NCBI GenBank assembly: GCA_954871525.1
Contig: OX940862.1
Location: forward strand, 11,986,501-12,050,500
Length of the DNA stretch: 64,000 nucleotides
Direction of reading: 5' to 3'
From: Parietaria judaica
Lineage: Eukaryota > Streptophyta > Magnoliopsida > Rosales > Urticaceae
The position numbers were made by a program, and so were the translations under genes. The notes under the pieces are model-generated. The model was not told the origin of the DNA. It saw nothing but the letters and a program-made list of their open reading frames with translations, and made no database searches. Shown here in pieces: positions 11,551-22,716 of this stretch (the first letter of the stretch is position 1; every line of letters begins with the position of its first letter).

Positions 11551-14150
11551 ATGGCGGAGAAACCAGAGATCGCCATTCTCGGAGCTGGAATCTTCGTCAA
11601 GACCCAGTACATTCCTCGCCTCTCTGAGATTTCCGACCTCGTCTCTCTCAAATTCATTTGGAGCCGCTCTCAGGTACTTTCGCCAATCTCCGTCCTTCCT
11701 CATTCTTCTTCTTCTTCTTGAAATCAATGACTGAGAGTCGCGTTTTTTCACCAGGAATCTGCCGAAGGAGCTGCTGAGATCGCTCGCAAAGATTTCCCTG
11801 GAGTAGAATCCAAATGGGGCGATGAAGGTCTTGATCAGATTGTTGCAGACCAATCCATCCTCGGTGTTGCTGTGGTTTTAGCTGGCCAAGCCCAGGTTTT
11901 TGCTCATTCAATCAACTCTATTAACTCCATTTCCATATGTTAGACAGATTCATGGAATCGATTAAGATTCCATTGATCCAACAGTTTATAGTCTTCGCGT
12001 CTGTGAAACGAACAAGTGGGTTGCTATAAATTGAACACAAATTAATAGGAAATCCCGACACGCGGATTTTTACGTAGAAACCTGATTTGGGAAGAAAGTC
12101 ACGGGCTGTGGTGCGCCGGTGCCAATTCACCCGACGGTTATGAGAGACAGTTCGACAGCTGTAACATGAAAGCCTATTAGAGTAAAATCCCATGTGATTT
12201 ATGTTGCACCGTGAAGTTTCGAATGAGTCGGGCTCTGGAAATGGATTCGTGTCACAGACTCTAACATGGGCTATGCATTTGTACCTCAAAAGCCTGTCGT
12301 GCTGGTAATTGTAATGCGTGAATCGCTTGCGCAGGTTGATTACTCGCTAAGGCTTCTCAAAGCCGGGAAACACGTTCTTCAGGGTAATTTGATTTTCGTT
12401 TAACAGGACAGATTTTTCTTAGTTTGTTATTAACATTATTTATACATGGATAAAATGAACAATATGACAACGTACTGAACCCGTTCATCTGATCTCTATT
12501 GCATGTTTAACTTCGGCGCTCTGAAGAGAAACCCGCAGCATCTAGTAAGTAGTGTTAATTATCGTCAGAAATAAATAAATTATTAATCTTCCAAGTCGCT
12601 AAGCAATTTATTAATGCAGCTACAACCGAACTTGAAGCTGCCCTTAGAGTCTATGATTCCATATGTGCTAATGTTTCGAGTAAGCCGATTTGGGCTGTTG
12701 CAGAAAATTATCGTTTTGAACCGGCTTTAGTCGAGGTATGCATGTATTACTAGTACGTGTCTGTCTATTGCCTTGTCGGGTTGTTTTCGTGCTCATGATT
12801 GATATTGCAGTGCAAGAAACTAGTGGCTGAGATTGGAGACATGATGAACGTCCAAGTTATTATCGAAGGATCTATGAACAGTTCTAATCCTTACTTTTCC
12901 AGCTCTTGGCGACGTAATTTTACTGTACGTGCTTAGACTTAAACGTACTTACACTTCTTTTTCTCCGTCGTGAGAATTAAGAATTTATATATATATATTC
13001 ACTTCAGGGAGGCTTCATTCTAGACATGGGAGTGCATTTCATTGCCGGGCTGAGAATGGTAATTTTATTTAAAGTATTTAATCTTAGGAAACAGATAAAC
13101 TTTTTACTCTAAATTATAGCCATTCTTATAGCAATTTAAGCAGAAGGTTTGGATATATCTAGTATTGTTTTTTGTCGAATAACTTGTCTTTATTCGATAT
13201 TCGCAACAGCTTGTTGGATGCGATGTAGTGTCCGTTTCAGCTATAACCTCTCACGTGGACAAGACTTTGCCTCCACCAGATAATATATCCTCTCTTTTGT
13301 AAGTTGATAATTCCACCATAAATTCTGAGTTAAAATTCGCTCTCTTTTATGTTAAACATTTCTACCTTTTTTTATACGTCTTTTTGCTTAGTTTGCCGTC
13401 CATAGAGAGTATTGTATTCATAAATTTTAGATGGAGTCACGAGAAAAAAGAACTGAAATTCCTAAGATCTTTGTCCCAGCCAGTTGGAAAATGGATGTTC
13501 TGGAGTTTTCACAATGATCGTCTCCTCAAGCGCGCCGAAGGCATGTGTTGACTCGAAAGTCAAAACTTCTTTCGCTTTCAATACGCGTGAATTTCCCTGT
13601 AGTAACTATTAATATTTTCCCTCAGATATTCTGGAGAGTGGTTGGATTGAAGGGAACTCTTCAACTCGAGCGTGGAAAGTGTGACGGTCAACATGGCTAC
13701 ATAGTAAAATTGGCATTCACTAACAGTTTGACTTCGACATTTAAGCTTGATTTAAATTTATATTAGTCGGAAATAATATAAATGTTTCAGGTAATATTCT
13801 ATGGTGCTGACGGAAAAACCGAAACCACATTCTATAAATTCAGTGGAGTGACTGACGAATTCAAAAGCTTCATACACGACATATCACAAGCAAGCGTCCC
13901 GGTACTTTTAAGATTCTCCACACTCGATTAATTGAGTCACTTGTTCTTAGATCTATAGTTTGTTCATCATGGAAATTGATCCGATTTATCCTCTGAGTCT
14001 GCTCAATTTTTTTTATTTCCGAAGGGAAATGACCACGTAGCGGAGCCTCGGATGTCGTTTCTGGAAGGTGCGAGAGACGTTGCCGTTCTTGAGGCGATGC
14101 TGGAATCGGGAGTAAATCAAGGGGCAAAACTTCAGGTTAAGAAATTTTAA
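11551..14150 (+). CDS. Gfo/Idh/MocA-family NAD(P)-dependent oxidoreductase
   Basis: Twelve exons join in frame to 358 residues: 11551-11673, 11755-11895, 12335-12383, 12527-12544, 12620-12735, 12811-12924, 13008-13058, 13210-13298, 13480-13540, 13626-13703, 13791-13901, 14025-14150. The N-terminal Rossmann fold starts with IAILGAGIF. The family EKP motif (E105-K106-P107, with the catalytic lysine) is encoded across an 18-base microexon. The second-domain signature LDMGVHF follows. Such enzymes oxidise or reduce sugars, inositols or biliverdin-like substrates; the substrate here is unknown. It resembles a single conserved plant oxidoreductase family protein. The intron after exon 9 starts with GC rather than GT. 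No targeting peptide is evident, so a cytosolic enzyme is likely. Confidence 0.9.
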
Positions 14151-14860
14151 ATTTTAATCAGAATATTAGAATAAAAGTTGAGCATTTGATGTATTGACAA
14201 CCAACAAAGGCGGTTTAGACTCGTAGAGGATATTAAAAATCCCGAAATTCATTTCTAAGGAAGATATTGTATCAGAATTCATTAAACTCAGAAAGTTCTC
14301 TTCTTCATTAAACATGGTTAGCGTTTGTACACTCGATTAGATTGTAGAACTTATAAACAGCGAACGTGTTTCACCTTAAATTTTTTATTTATTTTATTTT
14401 TCGTGTTTAGTGGTTTACCTCGACTAAAGGTTCACCGAAACTTAAATTCCGGCCCGTCACTACATATGATATAATGAAAAGAACATTTAGAAAAGAAGTC
14501 AGAAAATGGGCCATTGAAATAAATAAGTGGTCACAAGTATGCATTGAAGGCACTGAAACCCTTATCTGCCTACTTAATCAAACTCTTTTGTTTGGCTGAA
14601 AATCAAACTTCTTTTCTATCTGCATTTCAAGATTAAAAAATAAAATAAAAACAATCTCAGCTAGAATGAGATAAATAGAAAATCATATAACCCCATGAAA
14701 CACTTGGATAAAAAAGTAGTTTTCATGTTACCCTTTGTGGCAAGGAATTATATATATAATATTATGGTAAGAAAATCTTTGCTGAGAGATGATTCGTTTG
14801 TAAGAACTGATCTTCTGATTTTATTTAGCTAAGTTAAAAATGGGAAGTATTTGTGATGAT

Positions 14861-14972
14861 CAGTGGCGGATCCCGGATATATATTCCGGCGAGGCTATGT
14901 ATTGGGCTAAGCATAATCAAAGGTAAAAAGATAGAAAAATGGGGCGGACTGGGCATAGATCCGCTCCTGCTG
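14861..14972. mobile_element. Possible short transposon relic with CAGTGGCGGATC end
   Basis: The left end is CAGTGGCGGATCC. The right end, read on the other strand, is CAGCAGGAGCGGATCTATG, sharing CAG and GCGGATC with the left. The flanks (GATGAT and GACGAT) differ at one base, so a target duplication is only suggestive. Confidence 0.4.
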
Positions 14973-16163
14973 ACGATTACTCTTGACTTGCTTGATTTTG
15001 ACTTCATGTCATTCAATTTAAATGAAATTCATCATGAAGACTAGCCACGGAGAAATATTTTAGAACTCAGTGGTTGAGAATCGGAATATCCCAACTCGAC
15101 TTTAATTAACCAACAAAAGAGTAGCGGCCAAAAAAAAAAAAAAATCAACAAAAGAGTGTCCCTCTCTAGTCTGAATGAATAAAACTTCACAGCTATTCAT
15201 TAAAAAAAATGGAGATTTTTATGAATACACAATCTTATTAATCTTACCCCAACAACCAAGATTTACACATTATATTGCTCAACGCTACAGAAAGCAACGG
15301 TTGACCAAATTCATAGCACAAGTCAATGATTGTCCACAAAATTACTTTCATGTCCTTTTCAATCTTTCATGCATGGAAATTTCTTACATGCTGTATTGTA
15401 TGGGCAAAAATTTAAGAGCTTGCTGACAACAAGAATTTCACACATTTGCAGCTTTATCACCTTTTTGGACGCCAATATTTGTTTTTAATGGTAAAGGTTG
15501 TATTATAATAAATGGTAAGATTTTGCTTTTGTGGATTCAAATGAAAAATAAGTTGACAAAATGTGTCGACGATAAAATAAATAATAACGCAACATAATTG
15601 CGTTACCGAAAATAATAAGTAAACTGAACGTTAATTAAGTGAAACCCGGCACCTTGTTAACTGAACAAGAGAAAGAGCTTCTCAAATGATCGGATTTTGA
15701 CAAAACAAGGAGTACTACTACTACGACTTACGAGAAGAAGAAGCGCTCCGTGGGAACCAAGAACAGTACTTTTATATAATAGAAGAAGTGTCAGAGGCTC
15801 TATCAAGTCGTCGGGCGAAATCTTCACATGGTAGTCTCGCCTGGTCGGGATTTACAGTATAGCGCTGGAGCCTGAAGATCGCTCGGAGGGTCTCGGCCCG
15901 GGCCAGCTCGCTCGCATTCTCTTGACATTTGACCGTAACTCGATGGTTCCGGGCGCGAGATAACACTCTCCTTAATGCCACATAAGTATTAAACATCAAA
16001 TTTTGATTGATCATTCGAAAGCTAAACCACAATTTATTGAGGCATGAGTTGATTGTCGTCGTTAGTATAAAAGACATTATCAGCATTAATTTCGACAGAG
16101 AATTGTTTCGAGTTCCCATACATAAGTTGATTTGATTTGACTATGGCTCGATTATTGTTGACA

Positions 16164-16348
16164 CCAAGGTATTAAATTTCCCGAATATCCATCGGCATGC
16201 CCATCGAAAATCTTTTTTCGAAGATATGCGAAACGATATATCCATCGACATACCCATCGATTTACCTATGAGATACCCATCGACAAGCGATATATCCGTA
16301 AAACGAAAAATGCGAAACGACATCGGCAAGCGGTATTTAAAACCTTGG
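16164..16348. mobile_element. 185-bp MITE, CCAAGG...CCTTGG ends, TTGACA target duplication
   Basis: Ends are inverted: CCAAGGTATTAAAT at the left, and CCAAGGTTTTAAATACCGC when the right end is read on the minus strand. A perfect 6-base duplication TTGACA flanks it (16158-16163 and 16349-16354). The interior is rich in CCATCG and CGATATATC motifs. It resembles the larger CCATGG-ended element at 50850-51871 in end structure and interior. Confidence 0.75.
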
Positions 16349-17337
16349 TTGACACTTAATTGGCTTAACACTTCTGTCACCTCAATATGATGTCATAATT
16401 ATTCTCTAAGGAGTATGTATAAATAAATCAATGTACTCAAATTTGGATTGAATCACTCTTGTATTTCGTGCAAAAATAACAAGTTGAAATATAGTTTTTG
16501 CTTTTATTGGAATTAGAACATAATAGAGACAAACCTATTTCTTGTCACCACCTTTAAAAAGTAAGAAACTAACCTGTATTTGCTCTCCTTATGGGCAGTT
16601 CCAGGAGTACTCGTTTTTCGTGCATTGAAATTCCAAAAAATAATAAATAAAGTTAACCGGTATTTAAATTATGACCGAGGAGAATCATAGAAGATTAGGA
16701 AATGTGTTGATATTATATGTTCACTCACTCATAAAACTTGAATGAGCAGAGAAATAAAGGAAACGTAAATGGTAAAACGACAAGAAACAAAATGGTCGTT
16801 TTTATAAGAAATTGGAGACAAAAAAATAGGTTGTGTGTGGTGTCTTCTTTGTAAAGATCGAGTCTTTTTTCTTACAGTAGTACAGGTGAGGTCTCAGACT
16901 CAACCCCACTTTCAGTAACTTCACTTATCTTTTAAACTCTTCATATTTTCTCTTCTTCTTTAATGGTCTCCTCATCAAAGGCCATGTATATATATATATT
17001 CCTGGAATTTATATTCTTGCAGTTAGTTTGAGTAGTTGTTGAAATAGTAGCTTCGTGTGTTTACTTGCGCTTTGAGTTCTTTCTGGTATTGGACTTTGAT
17101 TACGTGAAGCACAAGCTAAGAAGTAAGAACCAACATTTTCTGTTTGGTTGCTGAGAAAGTGCGTGATCAAGAAACATAACCCTTTAATTCATCTCGGATG
17201 AGCCAAATATTTCCTTTCTTTCTGAAAAATAATTAATAAATAAATTTAACTTCTTCTTTACTGAATTATGGCTTGCAGATCAGAAGACTGAGACTTTGAT
17301 CATTGATCGTTGGAGCAAACTGAACTGAGAGAAGAAG

Positions 17338-19968
17338 ATGCAGAAGCCGCCGCAGAATGTGGAGTTTGCGCTGAAGGAGACGGCGCCGAAGATCGGGGCG
17401 GGCGCGATGAGCGGCGACAAGCTCGCTTGCACGTACGACCTGGTCGAGCAAATGCCGTACCTGTACGTGCGCGTCGTCAAGGCTAAGGACTTGCCCCCCA
17501 AAGACCTGACCGGAAGCTGCGATCCGTACGTTGAGGCGAAGCTCGGGAACTACAAGGGCGTGACGAAGCACTTTGAGAAGAAGGCGAACCCGGTGTGGAA
17601 CCAGTGCTTCGCCTTCTCCAAGGAGCGCATCCAGGCCTCAGTGCTCGAAATTCTCGTCAAGGACAAGGACGTTGTAGTCGATGACCTCATTGGCCGTGTC
17701 GCCTTTGAGCTCAACGACATCCCGAAGCGGGTCCCGCCTGACAGCCCGCTCGCGCCGCAGTGGTACCGGATGACGGATAGGAAGGGCGAGAAGGTGAAGG
17801 GCGAGGTCATGCTCGCCGTCTGGATGGGGACGCAGGCGGACGAGGCATTCCCGGACGCGTGGCACTCCGATGCTGCTGCGGTCGGGCCCGAGGGCGTTAA
17901 CAACATCCGGGCCAAGGTGTACCTCTCACCGAAATTGTGGTATGTACGGGTCAATGTGATCGAAGCGCAGGATCTGCAGCCCGGGGACAAAACCCGGGCC
18001 CCGGAGGTGTTCGTGAAGGTAGTATTAGATCTGAATTCAGCCTGCAAATTTTCGTATTTAATTATCAAAGAACAATAAACCGAAAACGTGAAACTTACAT
18101 GAATCACAGCGAAAGCGAGATTCGCTAGTCGGAGTTTATAATACTACATATTAGGTAGAGTTTGTGACATGAATCTGTTTTTACGGTCCGGTCTGGTCCA
18201 TAATTTCGTAGCGCGACACTATTTTATTGGATACTTTCGGGCCTTTGAATTTTCAAGTAAAACTTATGTGTCGATTTTTCTTTATTTTTGTTGTTGTTTT
18301 GCAATTGAATTATAAACAAATTATTGCTTAATCCGCCAGGTGATCCTCGGCAAGCAGGCGGTCCGGACTCGGGTTTCGGCGAGCAAGAGCATCAACCCGG
18401 TGTGGAACGAGGACCTGATGTTCGTGGCGGCTGACCCGTTCGACGAGCCACTGATCCTCTCGGTGGAGGACAAGGTTGGGGGAAAGGACGATACGCTCGG
18501 AAAGTGCATGATCCCCTTGCAGAACGTGCAAAAGCGGCTGGACCACAAGCCCGTCACCACGCGGTGGTTCAACCTCGAGCGGTACATCACCGTCGACGGC
18601 AATCAAAAGAAGGACACCAAGTTCGCGAGCCGGATCCACCTCCGCCTCTCCCTTGACGGCGGCTACCATGTCCTCGACGAGTCCACGCACTACAGCAGCG
18701 ACCTCCGCCCCACGGCCAAGCAGCTCTGGCGCCCCAGCATCGGGATCCTCGAGGTCGGCGTGATCAGCGCTATTGGGCTGACGCCGATGAAGACGAGAGA
18801 CGGCAGGAAGACGACCGACGCCTACTGCGTCGCCAAGTACGCAAACAAGTGGGTCCGCACCCGGACCATCGTTGAGAGCGCCGCGCCCAAGTGGAACGAG
18901 CAGTACACGTGGGAGGTCTTTGACCCGTGCACCGTCATCACCGTCGGCGTCTTCGACAACGGACAAGTTGTTGGCGGTGGCGGGAAGGATTCCCGGATCG
19001 GGAAAGTCCGGATCCGGCTCTCGACGCTGGAGACGGACCGTGTGTACACGCACTCATACCCGCTGCTCGTTCTCCACCCGTCGGGCGTGAAGAAAATGGG
19101 GGAGGTTCAGCTGGCCGTGAGGTTCACGTGCTCGTCGCTGATCAACATGCTTCACCTGTATTCTCACCCTCTCCTCCCCAAGATGCACTACGCTCACCCT
19201 CTCTCCGTCGTCCAGCTCGATAGCCTCCGCCACCAGGCCATGCAGATCGTCTCCATGCGGCTCGGCCGGGCCGAGCCGCCGCTGCGGACCGAGGTTGTCG
19301 AGTACATGCTGGACGTCGACTCGCACATGTGGAGCATGCGGCGCAGCAAGGCCAACTTCTTCCGCATAATGGCGGTGCTGAGCGGCGCCATCGCAGTCGC
19401 CAAGTGGTTTGACCAGATCTGCCACTGGAGGAACCCGTTGACCACCGTGCTGATCCACGTCCTCTTCGTGATTCTCATGATGTACCCGGAGCTGATCCTC
19501 CCGACGGCGTTCCTGTACCTCTTCCTGATTGGGATATGGAACTTCCGGTGGCGGCCGAGGCACCCGCCGCACATGGACACTCGGCTGTCGCACGCGGACG
19601 CGGTACACGCGGACGAGCTGGACGAGGAATTCGACACGTTCCCGACGGGGAAGTCTTCGGACACGGTGAGGATGCGGTACGACCGGCTGCGCAGCATTGC
19701 GGGGCGGGTGCAGACGGTGGTGGGGGACTTGGCCACGCAAGGGGAGCGGCTACAGTCGCTGCTGAGCTGGCGAGACCCGAGGGCGAGCACGCTGTTCGTC
19801 ACGTTCTGCCTCTTGGCGGCCGTGGTGCTGTACGTGACGCCGTTCCAGGTGGTCGGTCTCCTCATCGGGCTCTACACGCTGCGCCACCCGCGGTTCCGGC
19901 ACCGACTTCCCTCCGTGCCGCTCAACTTCTTCCGCCGCCTCCCGGCCAGGTCCGACAGCATGCTGTGA
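17338..19968 (+). CDS. FTIP1-like: MCTP family protein, FTIP1-like (C2 domains plus PRT_C)
   Basis: Two exons (17338-18018 and 18340-19968) give 769 residues. Three C2 domains are visible at about residues 35-165, 200-335 and 360-500, with the calcium-loop style DLTGSCDPYVE and TTDAYCVAKY. A C-terminal phosphoribosyltransferase-type (PRT_C) region has two hydrophobic hairpins at about 595-630 and 710-745. Plant MCTPs tether ER to plasma membrane at plasmodesmata; FTIP1 helps move the FT florigen into phloem. The opening MQKPPQNVEFALKE and WHSDAAAVGPEG are characteristic of the FTIP1/MCTP1 subgroup. The coding sequence is strikingly GC-rich, especially at third positions, compared with its AT-rich surroundings. 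A 321-base intron splits the second C2 domain; most MCTP genes I know of have an intron-free coding region. Confidence 0.93.
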
Positions 19969-22214
19969 AGACTAATTTCTCTCTGCTTGAATTCATTATC
20001 ATGGATTTTGTGCAATAATTATTGATTCGTTTAATCTTAATATTGAGATTGAGAACATGTTCACTTGCTGGTTGATTTAATTCAATATTTGTTATGTAAC
20101 TAGAAGTTATCTCAACTTTATTTTATCTTCAAATAATTGATTGATCAGAGGCTGATTTATTTCGCTATACTAATATATACTTGTAACTTGTAATAAAAGG
20201 CTGTAGTTTACCGATTCCGATTCTGGTATAAAATTGGTATCTTTTATTGATACCCATTCCAGATTAAAACCGTTAAAATCCGGTCCCAATTCCGGTTTTC
20301 TGAAAGAAAGAAAAATAACAATTTTTACAAAAACCGATACAGAACCCGGTTGAATTTTTGAAGTTCATTGAACATAATAATTGTGAACAAATATTGATTT
20401 GAAGGCTAAAATTACAGGCTAAATTAATTGAAAAGGAAATGTTATATGAAAGGTCCATAATTTTTTCCCCCACTATACATTGATATAATCACATTTAAGT
20501 AAGAATATAATATTACAATTATTATTGCATAAAATGTGACAAATTCACAGTACTCCATAACTTTGTATTAAATGGGGAATTGAGAGTGATGGATTACCAT
20601 TTTATAAGGTATGATGATCAGTACATTACATAGTTATATATCAATTATTTACTTGTTATTTGACATTGATGGTGAAATATATGAGAATGAACAGTGAATT
20701 AAGGTGAGAATGCCATTTGTTGAACCCTATACACTACTCACATATTCATCATCTACTACTTCTTTATACCTCAAAGACATAACCCAAATTAATTATTATT
20801 TTTTACGGTATTTGCTTGCGAGGTGAAAGTTTTGCTCCGGAAGTCGAATATTGTTCTCGTCCTTACCCGGGTTTAGTGGGAGAACAACGTCTTTTTTGTC
20901 GGAAAATGGAACCTGAACAAGGCTTTCGAAATTGGCCCGCCCGGTTCTTATAGTAATATATTCTTTAATTAATTTATTATATTCTAGCTTTAAGGCTTAT
21001 TATTTGACATTTAGACACTTTAGTTATGATTTAGTTTCATGTATATTAACTATTTTGAAATATATTAAAATCCGAGCTAGCCTGAATTTGAAAAAACCGT
21101 GCTTTTTCTGATTTTGAAAATCAGACGGGAGCCGGTTTCAGAAGGCCGGAAAGAACCTGGGCCGGACCGAAGAAAAAAAGAGAGGCCAACATGGCAATTT
21201 TACCCCTAGTTATTTTTGGTGTGTATTATATAACATAAATGGCATATTCTCCCCGAAATCCATGTTCTGCTTGAAATCCAATTCATAGCAATCGTCCCAT
21301 TTCCTTGTTCCCTAATGACCAAATCTTTGGCTACATCGTCTTATCACTCAAATTATCATTGTTTAATCTAATGTCATTTTCCTTAATTAATTATAGATGA
21401 TGCAATTAAATGACGATTATTTCATGGTTTGTAACGCTGCCCAATAAAAATGGTTCTCATCTTTGTTCAACCGCAATCAACAATATGGTAAACTCTCTGT
21501 AATTTATGAAACAACGGTAAGTGTCGGTTTCCGCCTAATCATCGGTAATCCATCAGTAAATTCCGAAAAAACTCAAACCTTCGTTTGGACTCGCTAAATC
21601 AACAATAAAAAAAATATAAAAAAGATGGCAGTCAATTAGATAAAAATATTTTCTAAACAAATATTGCACTGATTTATTCAAGTTTACGTGAGCCAAATTG
21701 GATTAGACTTGTATCAAACTAATTGTCACAGTCGAATGTGACGTCATAACTATACAAATAAAAAAAATCAGGAAAAAAAATCTATCACAAGTAACGACAC
21801 ACTGATCATAACATTATTTTCTTATTTTATTGGTAGTATTAATTAATATTAACGTAACGATCGTTAAGTCAGTTATAAATGTATGTACGTAAATTATATT
21901 ATAGTGCATGGTATAAAGATGGAATATTTGAATCTGCAGGCATTGAAATCCTCGGAGTCACCAAGAAAGGAGATCATGAGTGTTGGAAGAATCAAAGCCA
22001 AACAAATCTGGGAGATATATATATATATATACGTACATATACATATATATATATAAGTTCGGTTCTCATAACTCGTATAATATTCGATCACTACAGGTTA
22101 GTACTCTTATCGTCCTTTGCTTATTTTCTTTCTTTCTTTCTCTACTTGTGTGTAACGGTCCGGATTTAATACGGATTTATCAGCCATTCAATTTATTTGA
22201 TAGCTAATTGCCTA
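19969..22214. other. Intergenic region with degenerate repeats
   Basis: No supported gene. Segments at about 20195-20350 and 20820-21180 are rich in CCGGTT and CCGATTCC motifs and resemble the intronic stretch at 61150-61545, so they are probably decayed copies of one transposon class. A mixed TA/CATA microsatellite lies at about 22016-22056. Confidence 0.5.
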
Positions 22215-22670
22215 ATCTTTGTTCAAAAAATTCAATTTATCATATGAATAATGAAATTATTATTTTCACGACTAATTCTCTAAGGATTCTCCACGATTTT
22301 TTGGGACTCCTAACACGTATATGAAGTTGAACAATGAAGGATTGTTTAAACTTTGAATAATATTGAATATTTGACTGCTAATCTTTGGTTAAAAAATACA
22401 AGTTATCATATGAAAAATGAAGACGTTATTTAACACCCAATTTTCCAAGGATTTCCCACGATTGAATGGCTAATAACTCGTATGTATACGTTATTTAACA
22501 CCCAATTTTCCTAGGATTTCCCACGATTGAGTATCTTAAACTCGTATGTATACGAAGGATTATGTAAATAATTTTGAACATTCGATTGTTAAAAAATACA
22601 ATTATCATATGAAAAATGAAGTCATACTAATTTCCTAAGGATTCTCAAACACGTATATGAAGGACTACTT
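22215..22670. repeat. Degenerate tandem repeats upstream of the multidomain synthetase gene
   Basis: About four diverged copies (near 22215-22345, 22382-22490, 22491-22560 and 22585-22670). They share TATCATATGAA(T/A)AATGAA, CC(A/T)AGGATT(T/C)(C)CCACGATT and AC(T/A)CGTAT(G/A)TA. The last copy ends in ACGTATATGAAGGA, which contains the first possible ATG (22657) of the following gene. Confidence 0.7.
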
Positions 22671-22716
22671 ATATGATACGAATCACCAGGAAGTGGAACA
22701 AACAAAGCAAGATATA

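Larger units (their letters stand above)
14151..17337. other. Intergenic region
   Basis: Contains two miniature transposon candidates (listed separately) and a GC-rich island at about 15800-15960 inside AT-rich DNA. ORFs here, including a 115-codon one on the minus strand at 15772-16119, show no domain I recognise. The last 400 bases hold CT-rich stretches and a TATATATAT run near 16985, and probably include the promoter and 5' UTR of the MCTP gene. Confidence 0.55.

Noticed and set aside
14861..14972. Firm hAT call for the CAGTGGCGGATC element
   Set aside because: Ends match only partly and no 8-base target duplication is present, so it is kept only as a possible relic.
15772..16119. 115-codon minus-strand ORF
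   Set aside because: No domain, signal or splice support, and composition changes abruptly within it.
18328..19865. Long minus-strand ORFs (over 220 codons) in the MCTP gene
   Set aside because: Arg/Pro/Val-rich reverse-frame reading of a GC-rich exon; the plus-strand MCTP is unambiguous.
22657..22716. Upstream in-frame ATG giving a 20-residue longer giant protein
   Set aside because: The ATG lies in the last copy of the upstream repeat and the extra residues look like non-coding repeat sequence. The start at 22717 is preferred, though not proven.
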